64,000 nt of DNA from Daejeonella sp. H1SJ63 (lineage in GTDB: Bacteria > Bacteroidota > Bacteroidia > Sphingobacteriales > Sphingobacteriaceae). The notes under the pieces are model-generated. The model was not told the DNA's origin. It made no database searches and saw only the letters and a list, made by a program, of their open reading frames with translations. Both the position numbers and the translations under genes were made by a program. Positions 45,509 to 54,696 of the stretch are shown piece after piece; the first letter of the stretch is position 1, and each line of letters begins with the position of its first letter. The stretch spans positions 124,001 to 188,000 of the forward strand of contig NZ_JARKMZ010000001.1 of assembly GCF_029360775.1 (NCBI RefSeq), given 5' to 3'.

Positions 45509-46298
45509 ATAGCCCATTTGCTCTGACCGTGATCTCGGCAATATCCAATACTTTTACTTCTTCTTCTTTATTGTAATTTTTAACCCCATCACTTAGCATT
45601 GTCATACAGAACGGGCAAGAGGCGGCAACAATATTGGGTTGAAGTGCAAGTGCTTCATCAATCCGTTCGATATTGATGTCTTTTGTTCCCTTTTCAGGCT
45701 CCTTGAACATTTGTGCTCCACCTGCACCACAGCATAATCCATTTGATTTGCAGCGTTTCATTTCCACTAAATCAGCATCCAGAACTTCGAGAGCTTTTCT
45801 TGGAGCTTCGTATACATCATTTGCCCGGCCCAGATAACAGGGGTCGTGAAAGGTTATTCTTTTTCCCTTGAATGATTCACCGCCCTCAGTTTTTAACTTT
45901 CCTTCATCAATGAGCTGCTGAATGAGTTGCGAATGGTGGATCACCTCATAATTGCCTCCTAATCCGGGATATTCATTTTTGATGGTATTGAAACAATGAG
46001 GACAACCCGTGACGATCTTTTTGATCTCATAACCATTCAGTACCTGAATATTGCTCATGGCCTGCATCTGGAACAGAAATTCATTGCCGGCACGTTTTGC
46101 CGGATCGCCGGTACAGCTTTCTTCTGTTCCAAGAATGGCAAATTTTAATCCAACGTGCTGTAATATCTTGCAGATATCCCTTGTTATTTTCTGGGCCCTT
46201 TCATCAAAACTGCCTGCACAGCCAACCCAGAATAATATTTCCGGTGTCTCGCCCTTTGCAAGCATTTCGGCCATTGTAGGAACCGTTAATTTATCCAT
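45507..46298 (-). CDS. (Fe-S)-binding protein with two CCG domains (HdrB/LutA-like)
   Basis: 263 residues. Cys-rich motifs typical of heterodisulfide reductase subunit B and LutA/GlpC relatives: VGCAGSFDERA, EESCTGDPAKR, TGCPHCFNT, HDPCYLGRANDVYEAPR and GLCCGAGGAQMF, SCPFCMTML. Such domains bind a non-cubane or 4Fe-4S cluster and pass electrons between a dehydrogenase and quinone. It follows the membrane Fe-S protein gene (46443-47744) on the same strand after 144 bases; the two together form a HdrDE-like unit. Confidence 0.85.
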   Translation of the reverse strand: MDKLTVPTMAEMLAKGETPEILFWVGCAGSFDERAQKITRDICKILQHVGLKFAILGTEESCTGDPAKRAGNEFLFQMQAMSNIQVLNGYEIKKIVTGCPHCFNTIKNEYPGLGGNYEVIHHSQLIQQLIDEGKLKTEGGESFKGKRITFHDPCYLGRANDVYEAPRKALEVLDADLVEMKRCKSNGLCCGAGGAQMFKEPEKGTKDINIERIDEALALQPNIVAASCPFCMTMLSDGVKNYNKEEEVKVLDIAEITVRANGL

Positions 46299-46442
46299 GT
46301 TGTACTAATTTGTCTATTATTCAATTTGTCTATTTGTCAATCGCATCCGGAGGCACTTGACATTTATTGTTATCATCACCAATCAGGCTTATTAATATTG
46401 GCATAGCATCTTTTCGCAAAATTTACTTCAATCAGCAAATAT

Positions 46443-47744
46443 CTAATCGTTTTCCGCCCAATTCATCCTGTCTACTGCCGCATATTTCCATGGAGCTCCG
46501 TTATTTTCAACATTGGAGAACATGTTATTGATACTTGCAGGAGCCTGCGACTCTTCCATTACGGCAAAGCGTCTTAGTTCAATGATAATGGAAAGAGGGT
46601 CGATATTTACCGGACAAGCATCTGTACATGCATTGCAGGTAGTACAGGCCCATATTTCCTCGCGGGTGATGTAATTGTCGAGCAGTGATTTACCGTCCTG
46701 ATGATCTTTCCCATGCTTATCGATAGTATTGCCAACTTCTACCAGTCTGTCGCGCGTATCCATCATGATCTTACGGGGGGAGAGAAGCTTGCCTGTTTGG
46801 TTTGCCGGACAAACGGAAGTACATCTTCCGCATTCAGTACAGGTGTAGGCATCCATCAGACTCTTCCAGGTCAGATCATGGATGTCTTTTGCTCCAAAAC
46901 GGCTTCCCTCGGCTACCGGTTCAGGTACATAAGAAGGGTCGAGCATGGCTTTAACCTCATTACTTACAGAAGCCATATTGCTGAATTTCCCCTTAGGTTC
47001 GAGGTTTGAATACCAGGTGTTTGGGAAAGCCATAATGATATGTAAATGCTTGGAATAAGGCAGATAGTTTAAGAACCCAAATATTCCGATAATGTGAAAC
47101 CACCAGCAAAACCGTTCAATCAATAGTAATGAGGACTCAGAATCAGGTAGAAGGGCTAAGAGCAGGCCGCTTACCGGAAATGTTCCTGCATTGATGTAAT
47201 GTGCTGATCCCAATTGCTGTAGCTTCTGGTCTGCAGCATTCATCAGTAAAAATGCAGTCATTAACAGTACTTCTACAATCAAAATAATATTGGCATCTGA
47301 TCTTGGCCAATCTGTCATTTCAGTACCTGTAAAACGTTTGATTTTGAGGATGTTTCTTCGGGCGAAGAAGGCAATTACTCCAATCAGTACCAGTGCGGCA
47401 AGAATCTCAAAGCCGGCAATAAGTACATCATAAATGGCACCTAATGGCTGAGCAAAGATGCGGTGAGTACCAAATAATCCATCAATAATGATTTCCAGTA
47501 CTTCCAGATTAATGATAACAAAGCCTACGTATACAAATAAATGCAGTACTGCTGCAAGAGGTTTTTTAACCATTTTCGACTGTCCGAAGGCGACCTTAAG
47601 CATGGTCTTCATACGTTCTGCAGGTCTGTCAGAGCGGTCGAGATCTTTTCCCAGCTTAATATTGCGGATGATTTTACGAACATTCAGGCTGAACAGGGTA
47701 ATTGCTGCCGCTGAAATGATCAAAAAAATGACTTGCAGAATCAT
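46443..47744 (-). CDS. Membrane Fe-S electron-transfer protein (NarI-like helices plus ferredoxin)
   Basis: 433 residues. Five or six helices in about residues 1-250, including one at the extreme N-terminus, resemble the NarI/HdrE haem-b membrane subunit. Then two 4Fe-4S motifs: CTECGRCTSVCPA and CTTCNACTDACPV. The order matches proteins found with CCG-domain partners in Bacteroidota, thought to link ETF or other flavoproteins to menaquinone. The partner gene lies directly downstream. The electron donor is not in view. Confidence 0.85.
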   Translation of the reverse strand: MILQVIFLIISAAAITLFSLNVRKIIRNIKLGKDLDRSDRPAERMKTMLKVAFGQSKMVKKPLAAVLHLFVYVGFVIINLEVLEIIIDGLFGTHRIFAQPLGAIYDVLIAGFEILAALVLIGVIAFFARRNILKIKRFTGTEMTDWPRSDANIILIVEVLLMTAFLLMNAADQKLQQLGSAHYINAGTFPVSGLLLALLPDSESSLLLIERFCWWFHIIGIFGFLNYLPYSKHLHIIMAFPNTWYSNLEPKGKFSNMASVSNEVKAMLDPSYVPEPVAEGSRFGAKDIHDLTWKSLMDAYTCTECGRCTSVCPANQTGKLLSPRKIMMDTRDRLVEVGNTIDKHGKDHQDGKSLLDNYITREEIWACTTCNACTDACPVNIDPLSIIIELRRFAVMEESQAPASINNMFSNVENNGAPWKYAAVDRMNWAEND

Positions 47745-48027
47745 ATCGGTATGGGTTTTTGGCTAATTTAACGAATATCCGGTATATATAATTACTATGC
47801 AAGCATAATAATAAATTAAATTGAAAACAATTTGCTTAGGGAAAACAGACCTTGAGTACTGTTCTTTATGTAAAATAAAGTTTCTTATTTAAAATTCATG
47901 AATAGGTGCGACCAGTGAGTGATAAGGGGGGGCCAAGTGATTTTCTGTCAGGTTGCAGGCAAATTGAGGCGGATTACAATCCATCTGATGCTTCTGAAAT
48001 CCAGACTATACCTCGTTTTCTAATCTT

Positions 48028-48453
48028 TTATTCTTTTCTTTCATATTCCAGTCCAGGACCATCACACATTTGCCAGGTTCCAACAAGTTTGTTAGCTGAT
48101 TTTAATGATAGCTGTTCGGTTTGATGTGAATAACAATTCCCAATAATTGCGTTTTCAGTTTCATGAGTTAATTCAAGCAGAGTCACGGATGTTGTGGAAA
48201 GAAATTTAAAATTCCCTGACACATCATAATTAATTCCGTCTCGTTCTCTATGCTTAATAAATGTTCCGTCAGATTTCAGTAAATAATATTCCTGCCATCC
48301 CATGTTTTCCCCGGTCCTCTCTGAATTTGGAATTTGGCCTGTCATTTTTACTAAAGTCCATTTTTGGGGATATTTATCAATATTAAAACTATTATCCTTC
48401 GAGCAGGAAAATACAGCACATAGTGTGAATAATATTAAAAATGACTTTTTCAT
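48028..48453 (-). CDS. Small lipoprotein, lipocalin-like
   Basis: 141 residues from ATG 48453. Lipobox with C17 in LCAVFSCSK. The body KWTLVKMTGQIPNSERTGENM, WQEYYLLKSDGTFIKHRERDG and GTWQMCDGPGLEYERKE resembles the short lipocalin-like lipoproteins of Bacteroidota. No partner nearby; function unknown. Confidence 0.75.
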   Translation of the reverse strand: MKKSFLILFTLCAVFSCSKDNSFNIDKYPQKWTLVKMTGQIPNSERTGENMGWQEYYLLKSDGTFIKHRERDGINYDVSGNFKFLSTTSVTLLELTHETENAIIGNCYSHQTEQLSLKSANKLVGTWQMCDGPGLEYERKE

Positions 48454-48474
48454 CTTTATTTTTATGGTTAACAA

Positions 48475-48960
48475 TAATAGTCAAAATATATCACCTTGAA
48501 TTTGCCTGGAAAGCTCTTATAAAGACGATCAGTAGTTGATTTCTGTTACATGATTTCTGATATTTATGCTGATCTTTTTAATTGGCAAATTTTCAGGGTC
48601 GAGGCCAAAAGGGCCTCAATAGATTCAGTGTCAGTTAGCTGGTACCACTTCGAAAACCTCAGAGAAATCCGGGGCTTACCTTGATTTATTCACAGCCCCG
48701 GGTGGCTGTTCGATCTTGATACTTCAAATTCTGGTTCCTCTCCAGAAATCTTGGCAATATTGAGAGTTTACCAGCGCACAAAGAGGATTTGACAGAATTA
48801 CTCTAGCTTTTTAACTAATGATCGTTTTTTGTACAGTCTATCTGAAATTAAATTTACAATAGGTTTAACGCTGGGGGTCAGATATTTGCAGCTTGCAGCT
48901 CCTGATCTTGAAAACAATTATTAAATACCATGAATAAATCTTATCAGAAATTTTCAAATA
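48475..48960. other. Gene-free region upstream of tRNA-Phe
   Basis: No coding ORF. It holds hairpin GAGGCC-AAAAG-GGCCTC (48601-48617), the tRNA-Phe 3' remnant (48637-48674) and a second 8-bp perfect hairpin CCGGGGCT / AGCCCCGG (48669-48676 and 48694-48701). The rest shows nothing I can name. Confidence 0.5.
48637..48674 (+). repeat. Degenerate partial copy of tRNA-Phe 3' end and terminator
   Basis: AGCTGGTACCAC is identical to the 3' end of the tRNA-Phe gene about 450 bases downstream. The following bases keep GAAA and CCTCAGAGAAATC as in the tRNA's terminator, with several substitutions. It looks like an old attachment-site duplicate or a recombination scar. Confidence 0.6.
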
Positions 48961-48986
48961 ATATTTTCTTAAATGAAAAAAGACAC

Positions 48987-48994
48987 TACATTTG
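48987..48994 (+). promoter_or_regulatory. -7 promoter box of tRNA-Phe
   Basis: TACATTTG matches TAnnTTTG exactly, 28 bases before the tRNA. The -33 region is only T-rich. Confidence 0.5.
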
Positions 48995-49021
48995 CAGTCC
49001 CGAACAAAACGGGTATGGTCT

Positions 49022-49097
49022 GGTACCATAGCTCAGTTGGTAGAGCAAAGGACTGAAAATCCTTGTGTCGCTGGTTCGATTCCAGCTGGTACCACCA
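49022..49097 (+). tRNA. tRNA-Phe (GAA)
   Basis: Acceptor GGTACCA pairs with TGGTACC; D-arm GCTCAGTTGGTAGAGC; anticodon loop CTGAAAA with GAA; T-loop GGTTCGATTCC. CCA is encoded at 49095-49097. It stands alone between its own promoter and terminator. Confidence 0.97.
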
Positions 49098-49099
49098 GG

Positions 49100-49128
49100 A
49101 AACCCTCAGAGAAATCTGAGGGTTTTTT
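49100..49128 (+). terminator. Intrinsic terminator of tRNA-Phe
   Basis: AAACCCTCAGA / TCTGAGGGTTT, 11-bp perfect stem with GAAA loop, then T-tract. Confidence 0.92.
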
Positions 49129-49670
49129 GCTTTAAAGCAGTCCTGAGCGGCTTTTTGCTTAATACTTCTAATAGTTTGTCCCTCTATAGCATCCGTGAGC
49201 CGGGTTAGATAATAAGTGATTTAGGGGAATAATTTATGACATTTGGCACGTTTGGCTCGTCTTTTTGACCTACAATGCACAAGTTTAGTACCGGAAGGAC
49301 TACAATATACCTTCATCAGCAAAGCTTAGATAAGTATCCCCGGCGAGAATGATATGGTCCATTTTACCCGCTATTTTACATTGAAATTTCAATAATTATT
49401 AATCGAACTCAGGTTATTCAATAAAATTTGTTTCATTCTATTTATTTCTGATATTGAACATACCAATCACTTTGGTATTCAGGTACTTTAGGATAGCCTG
49501 AAGATGTTGGAATTTATAATTGATTCCATTGAATTTTGTTGAATTCAGCAGGGAATTGAAAAAGATTATATGTTAAATTAAAGATTAAATACTATTAAAA
49601 TAGTGTAAATTTCCATTAGATTGATGTTTCATTTTAAATTATTTTTATCGTTTAAGAACTGTATAGCTAG
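49129..49670. other. Gene-free region before the oxidoreductase/Kor cluster
   Basis: 542 bases without a convincing ORF. A dyad ACTATT-AA-AATAGT lies at 49591-49604, 67 bases before the TTG start of the next gene, in an A+T-rich stretch suited to a promoter, but no exact consensus boxes are seen. Confidence 0.4.
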
Positions 49671-51440
49671 TTGAAACCAACAGATACCAAAAATCCGGAA
49701 TACTTCCACAAGGTTGTGGATTGTCAATATGCCTGCCCCGCGCATACTCCGGTACCTGAATACATCAGGTTGATCTCAGCAGGAAAATATACTGAGGCAT
49801 ATATGATTAATTGGGAATCGAATGTATTCCCCGGGGTACTCGGGCGAACCTGCGATCGTCCCTGTGAACCTGCATGCCGCCGTGGCAGAATTGAAGAAGA
49901 ACCTGTCGCAATTTGCCGGCTTAAACGGGTAGCTGCAGATAATAAGGACGATGTCCGGGCATTCATGCCCGGTGTTCCTTCAGAAATGAATGGAAAACGG
50001 ATTGCCCTGATTGGCGGCGGACCGGCATCTCTAACCGTAGCCCGCGATCTTGCCCCCTTGGGTTATGAGATTCACCTCTACGATGAACATGCTGCCGGTG
50101 GCGGTATGATGCGTAGCCAGATCCCTTCCTTCAGATTACCCGATGATGTCTTGAACGAAGAAGTCGGGTATATTCTTGATATGGGAATCCATACTCATTT
50201 CAATACCTATGTATCCAGTATGATCGAAATTCTTGAAAAGGGATACGATGCGGTATTTGTAGGTACTGGTGCTCCGAGAGGTCGTGATTTGATACTTCCC
50301 GGTCGCGAAGAAGCCGGTAAAAACGTACATGTCGGAATAGAATGGCTTGCAAGCGTAGCTTTCGAGCATACCCATAAAATTGGTAAGAAAGTGATCGTGC
50401 TGGGTGGTGGAAATACCGCCATGGATTGCTGCCGTACTTCCCGCCGACTTGGTGGTGAAGAGGTAAAGGTTGTGGTGCGGAGTCCCTTTGCAGAGATGAA
50501 AGCCTCCCCATGGGAGATTGAGGATGCAATGCATGAAGATATTCCCATCTTTGAAAATCATGTGCCTAAAACCTACGTGATCGAAAATGGCAAACTGGTT
50601 GGGATGACCTTTGAAAAGGTAAAAGCTGTATATGATGAGCAGGGCAAACGCAGTCTTGTTCCATCCGGCGAGCCCGAAGTATTTATTGAAGCGGATGATG
50701 TACTTGTCGCTGTTGGTCAGCAGAACAGTTTCCCATGGATTGAAAAGGATACTGGTGTTGATTTTGATCAGTGGGGAATGCCACTTGTCGATTCTTTAAC
50801 TCATCAGTCAACTAATCAGCGCGTTTTCTTTGGTGGTGATGCCGCTTTCGGACCCAAAAATGTAATCACTGCTGTTGCTCATGGGCATCAGGCAGCCATC
50901 TCCATAGATCTGTATTGCAGGGGAGAAGCACTTACAGCGCGCCCGGCACCATTTACCAATCTGGTCTCAAAGAAAATGGGTATCCATGAGTGGAGCTATG
51001 ATAATGATGTGGTTAATGACCAGCGTTTTATTGTTCCTCAGGCTGAAAAAAAAGCCGCTCTGTCTGATCGTAAACTGGAAGTTGAGCTGGGTTTTGATAT
51101 TCAGACTGCAATTAAAGAAGCTCATCGCTGTCTGAATTGCGATGTGCAAACTGTATTTGAAAAAGATAAATGTATCGAATGCGATGCATGCGTTGATATT
51201 TGTCCGACTTCCTGCATCACATTTACTGCAAATGGGGAAGAAGATGATTTACGGACACGACTCAAAGCTCCGGCTTTAAATATAACTCAGGACCTCTATG
51301 TATCCGATACGCTCCCTACCCAAAGGGTGATGGTAAAAGATGAAGACGTTTGCCTGCACTGCGGCTTGTGTGCTGAGCGTTGCCCGACATCTGCATGGGA
51401 TATGCAGCAATATTTATATAAAGTTACCAAAGCAGGTTAA
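49671..51440 (+). CDS. GltD/NfnB-like FAD oxidoreductase with C-terminal ferredoxin domain
   Basis: 589 residues from TTG 49671 (no ATG near). The N-terminal Cys-rich helix region has CQYACPAHTPVPEYI and GRTCDRPCEPACRRG for Fe-S clusters. Then FAD and NAD(P) Rossmann motifs: ALIGGGPASLTVARDL and VIVLGGGNTAMDCCRTSRRLGG, as in glutamate synthase small chain. The C-terminal ferredoxin domain has CIECDACVDICPTSC and CLHCGLCAERCPTS. It probably moves electrons between NAD(P)H and ferredoxin. The KorA gene starts three bases after its stop, so its partner is the 2-oxoacid oxidoreductase. Confidence 0.88.
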   Translation: MKPTDTKNPEYFHKVVDCQYACPAHTPVPEYIRLISAGKYTEAYMINWESNVFPGVLGRTCDRPCEPACRRGRIEEEPVAICRLKRVAADNKDDVRAFMPGVPSEMNGKRIALIGGGPASLTVARDLAPLGYEIHLYDEHAAGGGMMRSQIPSFRLPDDVLNEEVGYILDMGIHTHFNTYVSSMIEILEKGYDAVFVGTGAPRGRDLILPGREEAGKNVHVGIEWLASVAFEHTHKIGKKVIVLGGGNTAMDCCRTSRRLGGEEVKVVVRSPFAEMKASPWEIEDAMHEDIPIFENHVPKTYVIENGKLVGMTFEKVKAVYDEQGKRSLVPSGEPEVFIEADDVLVAVGQQNSFPWIEKDTGVDFDQWGMPLVDSLTHQSTNQRVFFGGDAAFGPKNVITAVAHGHQAAISIDLYCRGEALTARPAPFTNLVSKKMGIHEWSYDNDVVNDQRFIVPQAEKKAALSDRKLEVELGFDIQTAIKEAHRCLNCDVQTVFEKDKCIECDACVDICPTSCITFTANGEEDDLRTRLKAPALNITQDLYVSDTLPTQRVMVKDEDVCLHCGLCAERCPTSAWDMQQYLYKVTKAG

Positions 51441-51443
51441 GAG

Positions 51444-53279
51444 ATGCCTAATTCAAAAGTTAATGATTTTGTCATTCGTTTTGCGAATGTCAATGGTACA
51501 GGGTCTGCAAGTGCAAATTATCTGTTTGCAAAAGCTATTTTCCGGATGGGAATCCCTGTAACTCCTAAAAATATATTTCCATCAAATATACAGGGACTTC
51601 CAACCTGGTACGATGTCAGGGTGAGTGAAAAGGGTTATCTCGGTCGACGGGAAGGGGTGGATTTGATGGTTTGTGTGAACCCTCAAAGTATGCCTGATGA
51701 TGTGCTTTCAGTAAAAAGTGGAGGATACTTCATTTACGATTGTACCAAAGCGCTGAATCCGGCATTAATCAGGCCTGATGTGACTTATATCGGCCTTCCA
51801 CTGATGGAAATGTGTCTGCGCGAATTCACTGATCCGCGGCAGCGGCAATTGTTTAAGAATATCATTTATGTGGGGGCACTTTCTGCCTTGCTGGATATCG
51901 AATTCTCGGTACTGGAACAATTGCTTGCCGAGCAGTTTGTGGGCAAGGAGAAACTGGTTGCGATGAATATCAAAGCCCTGAATCTGGGTATTCAGTACAT
52001 TCACAGCAATTATGCCTATCCTCTGGATATTCGTTTGGAAAGACGGAATCTGGTTGGCGATAAGATTTTGATTGATGGTAATTCAGCCTGCGGACTCGGT
52101 GCCGTTTATGGCGGTGCAACGGTTGTGGCCTGGTATCCGATTACGCCATCAACCTCGGTGGTGGAGGCCTTCGAGAGCTATGCAAAAAAATTAAGGGTCG
52201 ATAAGGAAACAGGGAAACGCAATTATGCCATTGTGCAGGCAGAAGATGAACTTGCTGCAATCGGAATGGTAATCGGTGCCAACTGGAATGGCGCGCGTTC
52301 ATTCACGGCTACCAGTGGTCCGGGACTGTCTTTGATGAATGAATTCCTCGGACTGGCTTATTTCGCTGAAATTCCAACTGTGTTGATTGATGTCCAGCGT
52401 ACAGGTCCCTCGACGGGAATGCCAACAAGGACCCAACAATCGGATATTTTATTGGCGGCCTATGCTTCGCATGGCGATACCAAACAGGTACTGATCTTTC
52501 CTTCTACCCCGAAAGAATGTTTTGACATGTCAGCCGAATCATTCGATCTGGCTGAGCTCTTACAAACACCGGTCATCATCATGACCGACCTCGATCTGGG
52601 TATGAATGATCATATGTCTGAGTCTTTTGAATGGGATGACAAACGAAAATATAATCGTGGTAAGGTTCTCGATGCCAGTCAATTGGAAGAGATGCCCCAA
52701 TTCGGACGCTACTTGGATATAGATGGTGATGGAATTCCTTACCGGACCATTCCGGGTACTCACCCAACCAAAGGTTCATTCTTTACCCGCGGGACTTCCC
52801 GGGATGAATACGCAGCTTATACCGAAGATGGCCGGGTCTATGTCAGAAATATGGAAAGACTGCTGAAGAAGTGGAATACAGCAAAGGAAACAGTACCTGC
52901 TCCTTTTCTTTATCAGGAAGAGAACAAGAGCCCTTACGGTATTATTTTCTTCGGGACTTCAACCTTTTCGGCTGAAGAAGCAATAGATTCCATGCATGCT
53001 TCCGGGCTTGTATTTGATGCCATGAGGCTAAAGGCATTCCCTTTCAATAAAACAGTGGAAGATTTTATTTATTCGCACGAAAAGGTATTTATTATCGAGC
53101 AAAACCGGGATGCTCAGATGCGCAGCCTGCTGATCAATGAGCTCAATGTAAATCCTCAGAAAATGATCCCTGTTCTCAATTATGATGGGATGCCCATCAC
53201 GGCATATGCGATCATGGCTCTGATCAATAAAAATTTATCACCAGCACTTAATGCTTCAACCAGTAAAATTCTGTCATGA
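51444..53279 (+). CDS. korA: 2-oxoacid:ferredoxin oxidoreductase alpha subunit (gamma-alpha fusion)
   Basis: 611 residues. Residues 1-180 are the gamma domain (FVIRFANVNGTGSASANYLFAKAIFRMG). The alpha part starts at about 205 with GNSACGLGAVYGGATVVAWYPITPSTSVVEAF and contains TATSGPGLSLMNEFLGLAYFAEIPTVLIDVQRTGPSTGMPTRTQQSD. The fused order is that of actinobacterial KorA. With KorB it converts 2-oxoglutarate (or another 2-oxoacid) and CoA to the acyl-CoA, reducing ferredoxin. The end overlaps korB by four bases (ATGA). Confidence 0.9.
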   Translation: MPNSKVNDFVIRFANVNGTGSASANYLFAKAIFRMGIPVTPKNIFPSNIQGLPTWYDVRVSEKGYLGRREGVDLMVCVNPQSMPDDVLSVKSGGYFIYDCTKALNPALIRPDVTYIGLPLMEMCLREFTDPRQRQLFKNIIYVGALSALLDIEFSVLEQLLAEQFVGKEKLVAMNIKALNLGIQYIHSNYAYPLDIRLERRNLVGDKILIDGNSACGLGAVYGGATVVAWYPITPSTSVVEAFESYAKKLRVDKETGKRNYAIVQAEDELAAIGMVIGANWNGARSFTATSGPGLSLMNEFLGLAYFAEIPTVLIDVQRTGPSTGMPTRTQQSDILLAAYASHGDTKQVLIFPSTPKECFDMSAESFDLAELLQTPVIIMTDLDLGMNDHMSESFEWDDKRKYNRGKVLDASQLEEMPQFGRYLDIDGDGIPYRTIPGTHPTKGSFFTRGTSRDEYAAYTEDGRVYVRNMERLLKKWNTAKETVPAPFLYQEENKSPYGIIFFGTSTFSAEEAIDSMHASGLVFDAMRLKAFPFNKTVEDFIYSHEKVFIIEQNRDAQMRSLLINELNVNPQKMIPVLNYDGMPITAYAIMALINKNLSPALNASTSKILS

Positions 53280-54328
53280 CATATATACGCCCTAAATTCC
53301 GCCATCCCGATCTGCCTAAAAATGATCTTGGATATACTACCAGGGAATATGAAGGTTCGCTTTCAACCTTATGTGCCGGCTGCGGACATGACTCGATCAG
53401 CGGAAGTATTCTTCAGGCTTGTTTTGAATTATCGATTCCGCCACATAGGATTGCGAAATTATCAGGTATAGGCTGCTCTTCAAAGACGCCTACCTATTTC
53501 CTTGGGAATTCACATGGTTTTAATTCAGTACACGGGAGAATGCCTTCGGTGGCTACGGGAGCGAATATGGCGAACCGTGATCTGATCTATATGGGAGTTT
53601 CAGGTGATGGAGATACCGCTTCGATTGGTATGGGTCAGTTTGTGCATGTGATCCGCCGAAACCTGAATATGGTTTATATCGTGATGAACAATGGTTGTTA
53701 CGGCCTCACTAAAGGGCAGGATTCAGCTACAGCCGATGCGGGTTCAAAGAGCAAAGCGGGTTCTGTGAATCCTTTCCAGCCTATTGATTTAGCCGGACTG
53801 GCGCTCGAACTTGGCGCAGGTTTTGTTGCACAAAGTTTTTCAGGAGATAAGGAACAATTGGTTCCCTTGATCAAAGCGGCGGTAAGTCACCCGGGATTTG
53901 CATTCATCAATGTAATTTCTCCCTGCGTAACGTTCAATAATAACCCCGGGTCAACAAAATCGTACGATTACGTCCGTGAGCATATAGAAGCTACAGGCAA
54001 AACCGATTTGGTTCCTGAGAAATCGGAGATATTGGCCAGTTATGAATCAGGCACCGGGACGGAGGTGATGCTGCACGACGGCACCTTTATCAAGCTTGAA
54101 AAGCTGGCGGTTAACCGCGATCCTTTCAACAGGATGGAGGCGATGAATGCGCTGCGTAATGCAAGGAACAGGAATGAGATTCTGACCGGCTTACTGTATA
54201 TCGAAACCGAAACCGAAGATCTGCATCATACGATAAACTCAGCAGATCGGCCTTTGAACAGCCTTGAAGAAGAAGATCTCTGTCCGGGTTCTGCAGTTCT
54301 GGCTGAGATCAATGAGGATTTGAGATAG
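53276..54328 (+). CDS. korB: 2-oxoacid:ferredoxin oxidoreductase beta subunit
   Basis: 350 residues. LCAGCGHDSISGSIL and GIGCSSKTPTYF carry cluster-binding Cys, GDGDTASIGMGQ to NNGCYGLTKGQ is the thiamine diphosphate motif, and NVISPCVTFNN holds the later Cys. The set fits 2-oxoglutarate rather than pyruvate oxidoreductases, but specificity is an inference. Start overlaps korA. Confidence 0.92.
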   Translation: MTYIRPKFRHPDLPKNDLGYTTREYEGSLSTLCAGCGHDSISGSILQACFELSIPPHRIAKLSGIGCSSKTPTYFLGNSHGFNSVHGRMPSVATGANMANRDLIYMGVSGDGDTASIGMGQFVHVIRRNLNMVYIVMNNGCYGLTKGQDSATADAGSKSKAGSVNPFQPIDLAGLALELGAGFVAQSFSGDKEQLVPLIKAAVSHPGFAFINVISPCVTFNNNPGSTKSYDYVREHIEATGKTDLVPEKSEILASYESGTGTEVMLHDGTFIKLEKLAVNRDPFNRMEAMNALRNARNRNEILTGLLYIETETEDLHHTINSADRPLNSLEEEDLCPGSAVLAEINEDLR

Positions 54329-54379
54329 AAATATTTATTTCTGCGAAGGATAAAAATGCAGGTAATCCTTCATTTTTTA

Positions 54380-54387
54380 TAGATTTG
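54380..54387 (+). promoter_or_regulatory. -7 promoter box of tRNA-Val
   Basis: TAGATTTG fits the consensus, 11 bases before the tRNA gene. Confidence 0.5.
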
Positions 54388-54398
54388 AGACCTGAACA

Positions 54399-54473
54399 GG
54401 GAAATTAGCTCAGCTGGTTTAGAGCACTACCTCGACAAGGTAGGGGTCGCTGGTTCGAACCCAGTATTTCCCA
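54399..54473 (+). tRNA. tRNA-Val (GAC)
   Basis: Acceptor GGGAAAT / ATTTCCC, D-arm with CAGCTGGTTTAGAGC, anticodon loop TCGACAA with GAC, T-arm TGGTTCGAACCCA. CCA is not encoded. Confidence 0.95.
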
Positions 54474-54482
54474 CTGAACAAG

Positions 54483-54508
54483 GTCTTAGAGATGTCTAAG
54501 GCTTTTTT
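54483..54508 (+). terminator. Intrinsic terminator of tRNA-Val
   Basis: GTCTTAGA / TCTAAGGC (8 pairs including G-U) with GATG loop, then TTTTTT. Confidence 0.85.
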
Positions 54509-54516
54509 ATTACCCT

Positions 54517-54541
54517 GCGGTCGGAGTTATCTCCGTACCGC
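54517..54541. repeat. GCGGT...ACCGC palindromic repeat, copy A
   Basis: A 25-base imperfect palindrome beginning GCGGTCGGAG and ending TCCGTACCGC, preceded by CCCT as in copy C. A looser relative (CGGT...ACCG) follows at 54555-54573. Confidence 0.6.
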
Positions 54542-54696
54542 CTTCCCCTACAGTCGGTTTTATCGCTATACCGCAAGCTGCAGTTTAATGGAATTAAAGG
54601 CGACACGAGTGCACTAGCTGAGAGAATGGTAAATAATTGTCTATTGCATAGGCTTCTAATTATAGAATTCTCTCTTTGTGAGATTAAATCAAAAGC

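Noticed and set aside
48475-49670. Mobile element between or near the tRNA-Phe copies
   Set aside because: No integrase, transposase or inverted terminal repeats are seen; only the tRNA 3' remnant supports it, so it is listed as a scar and not as an element.
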